DNA from: DAITPV01 sp050692555
GTDB taxonomy: Bacteria > Actinomycetota > UBA4738 > CALAEC01
Assembly: GCA_050692555.1 (NCBI GenBank)
Contig: JBOGVS010000015.1
Coordinates: forward strand, 1 to 64,000
DNA length: 64,000 nucleotides
Direction: 5' to 3'
The notes under the pieces were generated by a model that was given only the letters and a program-made list of their open reading frames with translations, ran no database searches and was not told the DNA's origin. The translations under genes and the position numbers were made by a program. The first letter of the stretch is position 1. The number at the start of each line of letters is the position of its first letter. Positions 10,633 through 19,993 of the stretch are shown here, in pieces.

Positions 10633-13600
10633 GTGTCCTCTCGCAAGGACCGAGACGAGGCCGAAGATCGCGCTCCCGAGGTGGAGGACCTGCGAAACGC
10701 CGGCTCCGCCGAGCGGCTTCATGTTCCTGAGGGTGACGCCCTTCGGTATGACACCGAGGTCGATCTCTCGGACCTGAATACCGCTCGCACCCAGCTGGTC
10801 CTGATGGCCGGTACGGGCCGCACCGTTCTGGAGACCGGCCCAGCCACCGGGTATATCACCCGGGCTCTCACGGAACGTGGATGCCGGGTCACGGGGATCG
10901 AGATCGATCCGGTGGCGGCCAAGCAGGCGGCCGCATACGCGGAACGGGTGATCGTCGGAGACCTGGAGACGGTCGACTTCCAGGAGGCCTTCGGGGAACA
11001 GCGGTTCGACGTGGTGATGTTCGGAGATGTCCTCGAGCATCTGGTGGACCCTCTGGCCGTCCTGGTTCGAGTGCGTTCGATCCTCGCTCCGGGGGGCTTC
11101 GTGGTGGCCTCGATCCCCAATGTCGCCCATGGGAGCGTTCGGCTCGCATTGCTGGCCGGCAGGTTCGAGTACTCGTCCGAGGGACTGCTCGACCGGACGC
11201 ATCTCCGGTTCTTCACCCGGGACACCATCATGCAGCTGTTCGATGACGCCGGATACCGGATCGAGGAGCTCGGACAGACTACGGCCGACCCCTTCGGCAC
11301 CGAGGTGCCGCTGCGTGAAGAAGACGTGCCACCCCATGTGACGGCTGCCATCCGCTCGTTGCCCGACGCCGACGCTTACCAGTTCCTTGTCAAGGCCTTT
11401 CCGCTCCGAGGCGACCAGCCCGGAGCCACGGACCGACCCTCGCTTCCCGAGATCGCCGAGACGCTCGAGCCCTTGGGAGAGATCGAGGAAGAGCTACACG
11501 ACACCCGGACGGAACTCGTCGACACGAAGGGTCGGATCGCTTCCTCCGAAGCGCGAGCCGAAATCAAGGACCGTCTGCTGCTCGAGAAGCAGCAGCTCCT
11601 CGTGCAGCGGGAACATCGGCTCAAGCTCCTGGAGGCGGAGACCCGCTGGCTCCGAGGAGTGGCCAGCCGAGCGGAAGGGGATCGGGATCGAGCCCGGGGG
11701 GAGCTCGACGGCGTGAAGGGTTCGGCGGCCTACCGGATCTCACAGGGGCTTACCCGGCGGGCCAGGAGGTGGTTCCCACGCGGGACGATCCGAGGCCGGG
11801 CGCTGGGGAGGGTCCGCCGGCGGGCATACCGCCGGCTCCAAGGAAGCGCCGCGTCCGAGCCGGTGCAACAGGTGGCACCCCTGGTCGCCAAGGACCGGGC
11901 GGCGTGGACCGAGCCCGAGACCACGCCGGAGGCGTATCAGAAGTGGATCGAACGATTCGAGCCCGACGGCGAAGATCTCCAACGTCAGAGCCAACGGGCC
12001 GCCCAGCTGCCCTATCGACCGCTGATCAGCATCGTGGTCCCCGCCTGGAACCCGCCGGATGAACTCCTCCGGGCCATGGTGGACTCGGTTCGAGCACAGA
12101 CCTACGACAACTGGGAGCTGTGCATCGCCGACGGAGGCTCACCGGCAGGAATCCGGGAGACCCTGGCCGAGCTGCAACGCACCGACCCCCGGGTCCGGGT
12201 CCGGTTCTTGGATCGGAACGAGGGCATCTCCGGCAACACCAACGAGGCCCTCGCCGCCGCCGGAGGAGAACTCGTCGTGTTCCTGGACCAGTCCGACCTG
12301 CTCGCCCCGTTCGCCCTCTACGAAGTCGTCCGGGCCGTGAACCAGGATCCGGCGTTGGACGTTCTGTACTCCGACTGGGACATCCTCTCCGAGAACGGTT
12401 CGGTTCGGTTCAATCCGTTCTTCACGGCCGAGTGGTCTCCAGATCTGCTGCTGAGCACGAATTACATGTCACACCTCCTGGTGGTGCGGAGGTCCCTGGT
12501 CGAAGAGGTCGGTGGGCTACGGCCGCTGCTGGACGGGGCGCAGGACTGGGACCTCGTCCTCCGGGTCACCGAGCGAACGGACCGGATCCACCGGGTTCCC
12601 AGGGTCCTTTATCACTGGCGAGCCGACCCCGGCTCTGCGGTGATGTCGCTGGCCACCAAGCCGCAGGCCGAGGCCAACCAGCGTCGGGCGGTCGATGAGC
12701 ACCTGGAGCGCCGAGGCCTGGGCTGCTCGCTGGAGCGAACCACGGGGGAGCACCTCCGGGTCCGTTGGACGGTGAGCGGGGAATCGAGAGTCAGCATCAT
12801 CATCCCCACACGGAACAACAGGGCGATGATCCTTCGGTGTCTTCAAGGCATCAGCCGCTCTTCGTACCGGAATATCGAGACGATCATCGTGGAGACGGGA
12901 GCCAGAGAGCCCTCTGTGGAGGCCTGGTATGAGGCGCTCCAGCGCGAGTTCCCCATCACGCTTCTGTGGTGGGAGAAGCCGTTCAACTACTCGGAGGTGA
13001 ACAACTGGGCCGCCGGACAAGCCACCGGTGACATCCTGCTGTTCCTCAACGACGACACGGAGCCGCTCGAGCAGGACTGGCTCGAGGAGATCGTGGGGTG
13101 GACCGAGCAGGACGGCGTCGGAGTGGTCGGGGCTCAGCTCACCCACGAGAACGGGATCATCCAGCACGGAGGGGTGGTCATCGGGATGAAGGGGTTCGCG
13201 GGGCACGTGTTCGCGGGCCTTCGCCCCGGCGAGTGGAGCCTCCTCGGCTCCACGATGTGGTACCGGAACCTGACCGCCGTGACAGGTGCGTGTCTGGCCA
13301 TCCGGCGAGGGGTCTTCGAGGAGATCGGCGGCTGGAACGAGACGTTCAAGCTGTGCGGGAGTGACGTGGAGCTCTGCTTGCGCGTTCGACGGGCCGGCTA
13401 CCGGGTCGTCTGCACTCCGTTCGCGGAGATCCAGCACTCGGAAGGGGCCACCAGGGGCGCGGATGTCCCCCAGGAGGACTTCTTCTGCTCGTTATGGCAC
13501 TACCAGACCTACCTGTTCGCCGGAGATCCGTACTTCAACCCGAACCTCGCGTACACCGACACCGTTCCGCGGCTGCGCCGTGATGACGACGAGACGCTCC

Positions 13601-14829
13601 CCATCGTTTCCGGGGTGATCGGCCGTGATCTCAGCCCCAGTCCACCGCCGGACCCTGCTGCGGAGGCCAGGGCCCTGACGGAGGCCTGTCGGGTCCTTCC
13701 CGAGGAGCTGAAGGCCATCCGGGCCCATCACCGGGCCACGCGGGGACATCGTGACGTGACCACCATCAACTGGTTCATCCCGGACTTCGAGAACCCGTAC
13801 TACGGAGGGATCCACACGATCTTCCGGTTCGCCGACCACTTCCGGCGGACCCAGGGGGTCAAGAACCGGTTCGTGGTGATCGGGACGGGCCCGGAACAGT
13901 ACATCCGGTCCGGGCTCCAGTTGACGTTCCCCGAGCTGGCCGGATCCGACATCTTCGTGACCTCGGGATCCGACGAGCTGCTGCGGATGGTTCCCGACGC
14001 GGACGTCTCTATCGCCACGCTGTGGGTAACCGCCTACCCACTGGCCAGATACGTGACCTCGGGCCGCAAGTTCTACTTCGTGCAGGACTTCGAGCCGATG
14101 TTCTACCCGGCCGGTGCGGTATACGCGCTGGCCGAGCAGACCTATCGGATGGGGTTCTACGGGATCGCCAACACCCCGTCGCTGAAGGGGATCTACGAGT
14201 CCTACGGCGGCACCGCGGTCGCGTTCACTCCGTGCGTGGACACCGAGATCTTCCACGCGAAGCGCCCGCCACGAAAGCCAGGCGATCCGCTGACGGTGTT
14301 CCTCTACGGGCGCCCCGGCCATCCGAGGAACTGCTACGAGCTGGCGGTTGAGGCGCTCGGCTCCCTCAAGCGTTCCATGGGGGATGGGCTCAGAGTGGTC
14401 ACCGCGGGATCTTGGGGTGGGTCCGGCGACGACGTTCCCGAATGGTTGACGCAGCTCGGGTTGATGCAGTACGAGGAGACGGCGGAATTGTACCGTCGCT
14501 GCGACGCCGGCCTGGTGTTGAGCGTGTCGAAGCATCCCACGTATATCCCGATGCAGCTGATGGCCTGCGGAGCCCTGGTCGTTGCGAACGACAACCCGGC
14601 AAGCGGGTGGCTGCTTCGGGACGGCGACAATTCCCTCCTCGGGGCGCCAACGGTTGATTCGCTGGTCGACACGCTTCGCCGCGGCCTGCTCGACGACGAT
14701 CTCCGGGCACGGCTCACCACCCAAGCCGCGGAGGACATCGCCAAGCGGCATGCGGACTGGACTCCGGAGTTCGAGCGGGTCTACCGGTTCATGTGCGACC
14801 CGGAGGCCCGTCCGGCTCCCGAGTCCTGA
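10633..14829 (+). CDS. Giant methyltransferase-GT2-GT2-GT4 fusion, WsaE plus WsaF-like
   Basis: 1398 residues from GTG. Residues about 40-250 are a SAM methyltransferase (VLETGPATGYI, then FDVVMFGDVLEHLVDP). About 280-370 is coiled coil. GT2 domain 1 starts about 464 (ISIVVPAWNP) and contains FLDQSDL where the first-copy paralogue has FLDHDDE, so the usual metal Asp is altered. GT2 domain 2 starts about 720 (VSIIIPTRNN) and has FLNDDTE. From about 1042 there is a GT4 domain with TINWFIPDFENPYYGG, VQDFEPMFYPAG and ANTPSLKGIYESYGG, which resembles WsaF beta-1,2-rhamnosyltransferase. It thus joins in one chain activities that Geobacillus encodes as WsaE and WsaF. The first two-thirds parallels the preceding gene and probably arose by duplication. 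The 3' end overlaps the convergent YfhO-like gene by 41 nt. Confidence 0.82.
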   Translation: MSSRKDRDEAEDRAPEVEDLRNAGSAERLHVPEGDALRYDTEVDLSDLNTARTQLVLMAGTGRTVLETGPATGYITRALTERGCRVTGIEIDPVAAKQAAAYAERVIVGDLETVDFQEAFGEQRFDVVMFGDVLEHLVDPLAVLVRVRSILAPGGFVVASIPNVAHGSVRLALLAGRFEYSSEGLLDRTHLRFFTRDTIMQLFDDAGYRIEELGQTTADPFGTEVPLREEDVPPHVTAAIRSLPDADAYQFLVKAFPLRGDQPGATDRPSLPEIAETLEPLGEIEEELHDTRTELVDTKGRIASSEARAEIKDRLLLEKQQLLVQREHRLKLLEAETRWLRGVASRAEGDRDRARGELDGVKGSAAYRISQGLTRRARRWFPRGTIRGRALGRVRRRAYRRLQGSAASEPVQQVAPLVAKDRAAWTEPETTPEAYQKWIERFEPDGEDLQRQSQRAAQLPYRPLISIVVPAWNPPDELLRAMVDSVRAQTYDNWELCIADGGSPAGIRETLAELQRTDPRVRVRFLDRNEGISGNTNEALAAAGGELVVFLDQSDLLAPFALYEVVRAVNQDPALDVLYSDWDILSENGSVRFNPFFTAEWSPDLLLSTNYMSHLLVVRRSLVEEVGGLRPLLDGAQDWDLVLRVTERTDRIHRVPRVLYHWRADPGSAVMSLATKPQAEANQRRAVDEHLERRGLGCSLERTTGEHLRVRWTVSGESRVSIIIPTRNNRAMILRCLQGISRSSYRNIETIIVETGAREPSVEAWYEALQREFPITLLWWEKPFNYSEVNNWAAGQATGDILLFLNDDTEPLEQDWLEEIVGWTEQDGVGVVGAQLTHENGIIQHGGVVIGMKGFAGHVFAGLRPGEWSLLGSTMWYRNLTAVTGACLAIRRGVFEEIGGWNETFKLCGSDVELCLRVRRAGYRVVCTPFAEIQHSEGATRGADVPQEDFFCSLWHYQTYLFAGDPYFNPNLAYTDTVPRLRRDDDETLPIVSGVIGRDLSPSPPPDPAAEARALTEACRVLPEELKAIRAHHRATRGHRDVTTINWFIPDFENPYYGGIHTIFRFADHFRRTQGVKNRFVVIGTGPEQYIRSGLQLTFPELAGSDIFVTSGSDELLRMVPDADVSIATLWVTAYPLARYVTSGRKFYFVQDFEPMFYPAGAVYALAEQTYRMGFYGIANTPSLKGIYESYGGTAVAFTPCVDTEIFHAKRPPRKPGDPLTVFLYGRPGHPRNCYELAVEALGSLKRSMGDGLRVVTAGSWGGSGDDVPEWLTQLGLMQYEETAELYRRCDAGLVLSVSKHPTYIPMQLMACGALVVANDNPASGWLLRDGDNSLLGAPTVDSLVDTLRRGLLDDDLRARLTTQAAEDIAKRHADWTPEFERVYRFMCDPEARPAPES

Positions 14830-17161
14830 CGGGTCGCCGCCTCCGCCCGAACAAGGCGACCGTCACGAGGATCAGGACCGAGAGTCCGGTGAGCGCCAGT
14901 CCCTTCAGGAGCCAGGCCGGCTGATATCGAAGCGTGACGGAGTGGCTCCCCGGTTCGAGCGGAACGCCCCGAAGCGCGTGGTCGACCTGGAGCACGGGAG
15001 CTTCACGCCCATCGACCTCGGCCTTCCACCCAGCATCCCACACGTCACTCAGGACAAGGACGCCGGGAGCGTCAAGCGTCGCCGCGAGCTGCACGCGTTC
15101 GGGTTCGTAGGTTCGGACGTCGGCCGCGGGGCCCGGCCGGCACGATCCGGAAGAAGAGGATCGGGCGAACGGGCCGGGAAGGTCGGACCGGCGCTCGATG
15201 ACCGCGATCGAGCGCATCTCGTCCGCCGACATCGAGCCGAGCTCCTCGATCGCCGTTCCCGGGCGAACCACTCGCCAGCACGGGGTGACGAACGCCGCCG
15301 GGTGCGCATCGTCCTCCTCCTCGATGTCGTAGGCCGCGGTCGAAACAGGGCTCCCGGTGCCTTCGCCCGGCGGAACGAGCAGGAACCGCACGCCGAGCAG
15401 TCGCATGACCGGCGCCGACAGCAGCGACCGGTCGCGGAAGTTGTAGATGACGTTGAAGGCTCGGGCGTTCTCGTGCTGGTCCTCGGCGAGACTGACCAGG
15501 TCCACGTACCGGCGGAGGACGAAGTTGTCGTACCCCTGGACCTCGAACGATCCGTGGACCAACGAGCCGTTCAGGGGGACCCAGTAGTGGTCGAGACGGG
15601 CGAACCGGGGCCGCGACGGATCCTGGGACAGCAGGTATCTGATGCCGGCGTCCTCCTGGTACAGCGGTCGGGGTTCCTGGAAGGGGTGGTACCGGAACCC
15701 GAAGGCCCAGAGATCCACCCCCACCAGCAAGGTGATCCCGAGCCCAACGGCCACCGTTCGTCTCGGGAAGCTGAACGCCACACAACCCACCAGAACGGCG
15801 AGGGCCAGGACGATCCGAGGGAGTAGGTACGAGGAGGTGACGCCATCCCCACGGAACGCCACCGAGGCGAGCAGGACCAGGGCGACCACTCCGGAGGCCA
15901 CGACTGCGGTCCGGGGACGGCGTTGCCTGAGCAGGGTATCGAGGCCCACGGCGGCCAGCCCCGCCAGCGCAACGTCCAGGAGCATGATGAACCTGTGCGC
16001 CCCCCGCAGCCGGGAGAGTCCGGGAACCGCGAGGTAGAGGAACCGGAAGACGAGGGTTCCCAGGGCGGCAAGGAGCCCGACCGCGCCGATGGCCGCGAAA
16101 CCCGCCGTTATCCGGTCGCGGCGATGCACGACCGCCACGGTGGCCAGGACGAGCGTGAAGATCCCCCCGTAGAGCGCCGCTTCCGTGTAGTTCGGCCGGA
16201 TCGTGACGTTCCCGTCCAGGGGATTGCCGAACAGGTCCGGGACGAGGAGCGCCAGGAGCTGGCGCAGCGGGAGGCCCGAGCCGGCGACCTCTTCGAACGG
16301 CTCGACTCCCCTGATCGTAGAACCGGCGAAGTCCAGCGACGAGAGGACCTGGAGCGCGGCGAGCCCCGTCGCCAGAGCCATCGAGGCCAACACAGGCCAT
16401 CCGGTCCGTCCGAAGGCCGCCAGGACCGCTCGAGCCCCCCGCCTTCGCTCCGTTAGACCGTCCGACGCTGCCCCAACCGCCGCCCATAACCCGGTGATCA
16501 GCCAGACGTACAGCGCCACCTGCGGGTGGCCACCCAGGACGCTGAGAGCCAGGCCAACAGCGCCGAGCAGGATGCCCCGCCGGCGTTCACCTCGTTGTGC
16601 CAGGGTGACGCCCCCCAGCGCGAGCGGAAGCCATATCGCCGAGGAGACGAACGTGATGTGGACCGCCCAGCCGATCAGGAATCCGGAGAAGACGAACACG
16701 ATCGCCCCGAGAGCCGAAGCCAACGGCTGGAGGTTGAGGATGCGGAAGAACCAGTAGGCGAGCAAGAGCCCCGCCATCCTGGACACCACCAGGAGCAGCG
16801 AATACGTGGTCAGGGTGTCGCCGGTGGCGAACAGCCAGGAGGGCGGATACCACACCGCGGTCTGCGCGTTGGCGGCAAAAGGTGCTCCGGCGAATCGGTG
16901 AGGTTCCCACAGCGGGATATCGGCCTCCCTCAGGCGGTCCCCGAGGTACTGCCGGAGCGGGTAGTAGAGCGTGTAGGCGTCGCTCTCCAGCGGGTTCCGG
17001 GGAGGCTCGAGCAGGTTCCGCGGCTTCAGGGCCCGATCGTGGTCTACGGGAAACAGTACGCGTCCACCGAGGACCGGGAAGCTGAATGCCAGCCACACCA
17101 GCGCCAGCAGCGCCAGTGCCAGTGGTCGGTACGGTGCCGCGTGCGCCGGTCGGTCTGTCAT
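14789..17161 (-). CDS. YfhO-like polytopic membrane protein
   Basis: 790 residues from the ATG at 17161 (MTDRPAHAAPYR). The frame is open 14 codons further to 17203, but this ATG puts a short basic tail before the first membrane helix. There are about a dozen hydrophobic helices from residue 20 on. A luminal stretch before them has FPVDHDRALKPRNL and YYPLRQYLGDRLREADIPLWEP, typical of YfhO and related GT-C-like proteins. The C-terminal soluble domain ends with DVWDAGWKAEVDG and GSHSVTLRYQP before a last helix, the usual YfhO ending. YfhO is implicated in glycosylating lipoteichoic acid in Gram-positives. Here it may transfer a lipid-linked sugar on the outer face of the membrane. It is convergent with the giant transferase and divergent from the next membrane protein. 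Confidence 0.75.
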   Translation of the reverse strand: MTDRPAHAAPYRPLALALLALVWLAFSFPVLGGRVLFPVDHDRALKPRNLLEPPRNPLESDAYTLYYPLRQYLGDRLREADIPLWEPHRFAGAPFAANAQTAVWYPPSWLFATGDTLTTYSLLLVVSRMAGLLLAYWFFRILNLQPLASALGAIVFVFSGFLIGWAVHITFVSSAIWLPLALGGVTLAQRGERRRGILLGAVGLALSVLGGHPQVALYVWLITGLWAAVGAASDGLTERRRGARAVLAAFGRTGWPVLASMALATGLAALQVLSSLDFAGSTIRGVEPFEEVAGSGLPLRQLLALLVPDLFGNPLDGNVTIRPNYTEAALYGGIFTLVLATVAVVHRRDRITAGFAAIGAVGLLAALGTLVFRFLYLAVPGLSRLRGAHRFIMLLDVALAGLAAVGLDTLLRQRRPRTAVVASGVVALVLLASVAFRGDGVTSSYLLPRIVLALAVLVGCVAFSFPRRTVAVGLGITLLVGVDLWAFGFRYHPFQEPRPLYQEDAGIRYLLSQDPSRPRFARLDHYWVPLNGSLVHGSFEVQGYDNFVLRRYVDLVSLAEDQHENARAFNVIYNFRDRSLLSAPVMRLLGVRFLLVPPGEGTGSPVSTAAYDIEEEDDAHPAAFVTPCWRVVRPGTAIEELGSMSADEMRSIAVIERRSDLPGPFARSSSSGSCRPGPAADVRTYEPERVQLAATLDAPGVLVLSDVWDAGWKAEVDGREAPVLQVDHALRGVPLEPGSHSVTLRYQPAWLLKGLALTGLSVLILVTVALFGRRRRPVRTREPDGPPGRT

Positions 17162-17229
17162 CGTCGCGGGGGTGACAAACGCGTAGGGTACCCTGGCACC
17201 CACTCGCGGAGGTCAAGGAGAACCCTTAG

Positions 17230-18810
17230 GTGTCGAAACTGGCCGAGCCGCAGCGGAAGGACGAGGATTCCACGGAGGCCGGCCAGGGTTCCGACCGGGA
17301 GGCCGACAGGCCTCGCCGCGCGCTCGTCCTGACGCTCTCCGTCCTGTGGATCATCGGAGCGACCGGGCTCCAACTTCTCCGGCAGGAGGGAGTGCCGGCC
17401 ACCGACAGCCTGTGGGCGGAAGACGGGCATCTGTTCCTCACCGCGGCGCTGAACTTCGATCATCCCGTGGAGCTCTTCGTGGCGCCGGCTGGCAAGTACA
17501 TGCACGCGGTGCCGAGGACCCTGGCCACGATCGCTGCCCGGATCCCCCTCGACCAGGCGGCGCTCTTCTTCGCCCTTGCTTCGAGCTTGATCGTCGCGGC
17601 GTTGAGCCTGTTCGTGTTCCACGCGTCCCGACCCGTCATCGAGCCCTGGCCGGCGCGAGCAGTGGTAGCGGGAGCCATGGTCCTCCTCCCGGCTGCGGGG
17701 ACGGAGGTGCTGAACAACGCGGCGAACCTTCACTACTTCCTCACGTTCGCGGCGTTCTGGGCCCTGTTGTCCCGGCCGCAGTCCTGGATGTTCGCATCGG
17801 TCGCCGCGCTGATCGTCCTGGCCACCGCGATGAGCGACCCCATCACCGTGCTCCTGGCGCCGATCGCGGGCTGGACGTTGCTCCGTCGCGCGGAACCTCG
17901 CCGAGCCGTGATCGCCATTGCGTTTCTGGTGGGACTGGTGGCTCATGGATTGGTATGGATGAGTGCCGACCGGCTGCACCGGTACGCAAACGAACCGGAG
18001 GTCCCGTTCGAGATGCAGCAGCAGCTCGAGATCCGGGCGTTCGCGCCTCAGTCGTACTCGGAGTCGGATGTCTTGGACCTGCCCCGACTGTACGGGCTCC
18101 GGGTAGCCGGCTCGTTCTTCGCAGGTGACGACCTCCTGGCGGAAGGGTATCTGGGGATCGGGGACGTCCTGGCGTTCGCCGGCCTGGCGCTGATCCTCGC
18201 CCTGCTCGGCTACGGGCTGTGGAGGCGCTCAAAGAAGCGAGGGTGGCTGATCCTTCTGTTCATGTACTCGGTTCTTTTCTTCGGGGTCCCTGTGGGGATC
18301 CGTGGAAGTGACCATCTGGCGCCGATTGCGGGCGAGCTGACCTTCGCCGGTTCCCGGTACACGATCGTGCCGACCCTGTTGCTGATCTCGCTGGCGGCGG
18401 TGGTGCTCGCCATTAGGGATCCGCGGCTGTCTCCAAGGGTGTGGCGGGGGGTTCAAGCCCTGGCAGTCGTTGCCTTCCTGGCGCTGGTGCTTGCCGACTT
18501 CAGAGACCCCAACCCGCGATCCGGAGGGCCCCGCTGGTCGGAGGGCGTTGCGGACGCTCGCGCAGCATGCACATCATCGCCGGGGTCGCTTCAGCAGATC
18601 GACGTCGCCCCACTGGCGGGGTTCAATGTCTTGGTGAGCTGCGACCGGCTGCTCCCGGTGGATCGTCAGGCCGTGGCGAGTTCGAGGACCCGGTCGCGGA
18701 CGGGGATCCGGGCCTTGAAGATCATCTCCGAGCGGCCCACGTACTGGCACTCCTGGACCTCGAGGCCAAGATCCCCCTCGAGCTCCTCGCGAAGGGTGTC
18801 ATACGTGTAG
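17230..18810 (+). CDS. Polytopic membrane protein, possible GT-C-type glycosyltransferase
   Basis: 526 residues. A charged N-terminal tail (1-35) precedes about ten hydrophobic segments. WAEDGHLFL lies after the first helix, where GT-C enzymes carry acidic catalytic residues, but no defined family motif is seen. An AAGGAG-type site sits about 10 nt before the GTG at 17230, and a possible -10 lies in GTAGGGTACCCT near 17185. The last 48 codons (from 18666) run antisense into the 3' end of the convergent GT2-methyltransferase gene. The part after VSCDRLLP is Ser/Arg-rich and looks like read-through, so a native stop may have been lost. It belongs to the polysaccharide locus by position. Confidence 0.65.
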   Translation: MSKLAEPQRKDEDSTEAGQGSDREADRPRRALVLTLSVLWIIGATGLQLLRQEGVPATDSLWAEDGHLFLTAALNFDHPVELFVAPAGKYMHAVPRTLATIAARIPLDQAALFFALASSLIVAALSLFVFHASRPVIEPWPARAVVAGAMVLLPAAGTEVLNNAANLHYFLTFAAFWALLSRPQSWMFASVAALIVLATAMSDPITVLLAPIAGWTLLRRAEPRRAVIAIAFLVGLVAHGLVWMSADRLHRYANEPEVPFEMQQQLEIRAFAPQSYSESDVLDLPRLYGLRVAGSFFAGDDLLAEGYLGIGDVLAFAGLALILALLGYGLWRRSKKRGWLILLFMYSVLFFGVPVGIRGSDHLAPIAGELTFAGSRYTIVPTLLLISLAAVVLAIRDPRLSPRVWRGVQALAVVAFLALVLADFRDPNPRSGGPRWSEGVADARAACTSSPGSLQQIDVAPLAGFNVLVSCDRLLPVDRQAVASSRTRSRTGIRALKIISERPTYWHSWTSRPRSPSSSSRRVSYV

Positions 18811-19967
18811 CGGTTGATGTGTTCCTTCACGTATCCGCCGGGGAACACCTTTCCGTAGATCCACTCCAGCGTGCGCCACAGCCGCTTGCCGTAGTCGGGT
18901 GTTCCCACGATGAGTGTGCCGCCGGGGCGGATCACCCTGACCTGCTCCGCCAGACGGACCTGATCCCGAGGAACATGCTCGATCACTTCGGAGCACACGA
19001 TGGCGTCGAAGGCCCCGTCCGGGAAGGGGAGCCGGTTCATGTCGCCCTGGAGCAGCATCCGTCCGGGCTCCCGGAGCCACCGAAGCTTCCGCAGCGCGAG
19101 ATCGAGGCCCACTCCACGGGGGAGGTTCTGAACGATCCGGCTGGTGCCGCAGCCGATGTCCAGTACAAGGCCCTGTGGTGGGACGAACTCCTGGATGATC
19201 CTGAAGCGCTTGCGCTGCCAGTAGCGCTGAAGCGGGATCCACGAGTCGAAGGCCCGGTGGTCGTAATCGGCGGATTTCACCGAGTTCCGCAGAGCGAAGG
19301 CTCGCCCGATCGTCCGGAGGTAGCTCCAACCGAGGCGGAGCATCCGCACCCGGGTCAGGGGCTGTGCCCCCTGGTACCAGAACGGGACCTCCCCGACCTT
19401 CCATCCCTGGCAGTACGCCCTGACCACCAGCTCGGGAAGCGCATCGAGGCCCTTGGCGTTCGGCAGGCCGACGTCTTCGAGCAGCCGGCGACGATACAGG
19501 CGAAAGCCGCTTGACAGGTCGCGGTACGGGAGCGACAGGACCTTCCGATAGATCCAGTTGAGCATGCGGCTGAGGAGGCGGCGGCCGAAAGACATCTCGG
19601 CGTACGCCCCCCGCACGTACCTCGAGCCGATCACCAGCTCACCCTGGTCGCGGCCGTACCACATCGACCGCACGTAGCCCGGGCGGTGAGAGAAGTCACC
19701 GTCCATGGTGATGACGGAGTCGCCCAAAGCCGCCCCCAAGCCTGCCCGGAGCACCTCGCCGTAGCCATCTCCAGCCGCGTCGGCGAAACGCGCCCCAAGG
19801 CTCTCGGCGATCCCCCGGACTTCCGCGTTCGCCGGTCCGGCGCTGACGATGATCTCCGGACGTGGAACGGCGGATCCCAGGTCCTGCTTGAGTGACGGGA
19901 TCAGATGCTCCAGGTTATGGTCACTTCCCCAAACCGGGATGACGATGGAGAGTGCGAGACCTCCCAT
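18666..19967 (-). CDS. GT2-methyltransferase fusion protein
   Basis: 433 residues. Residues 1-230 are a GT2 domain of the dolichol-phosphate-mannose-synthase type: ALSIVIPVWGS, TMDGDFSH as the DxD region, then DLSSGFRLYRR. Residues about 255-433 are a class I methyltransferase: VLDIGCGTSRIVQNL, CSEVIEHVPRDQ and VIRPGGTLIVGTPDYG. The first half probably moves a sugar to polyprenyl phosphate or another lipid carrier; the second may methylate a sugar or lipid intermediate. The fusion suggests sequential action on one substrate. The gene lies alone on the minus strand between two plus-strand membrane-protein genes, overlapping the first by 145 nt at the 3' ends. The ATG at 19967 is 26 nt from the divergent start at 19994. 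Confidence 0.8.
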   Translation of the reverse strand: MGGLALSIVIPVWGSDHNLEHLIPSLKQDLGSAVPRPEIIVSAGPANAEVRGIAESLGARFADAAGDGYGEVLRAGLGAALGDSVITMDGDFSHRPGYVRSMWYGRDQGELVIGSRYVRGAYAEMSFGRRLLSRMLNWIYRKVLSLPYRDLSSGFRLYRRRLLEDVGLPNAKGLDALPELVVRAYCQGWKVGEVPFWYQGAQPLTRVRMLRLGWSYLRTIGRAFALRNSVKSADYDHRAFDSWIPLQRYWQRKRFRIIQEFVPPQGLVLDIGCGTSRIVQNLPRGVGLDLALRKLRWLREPGRMLLQGDMNRLPFPDGAFDAIVCSEVIEHVPRDQVRLAEQVRVIRPGGTLIVGTPDYGKRLWRTLEWIYGKVFPGGYVKEHINRYTYDTLREELEGDLGLEVQECQYVGRSEMIFKARIPVRDRVLELATA

Positions 19968-19993
19968 GGCCTGGATTCTAGCCGCTGCGCACG

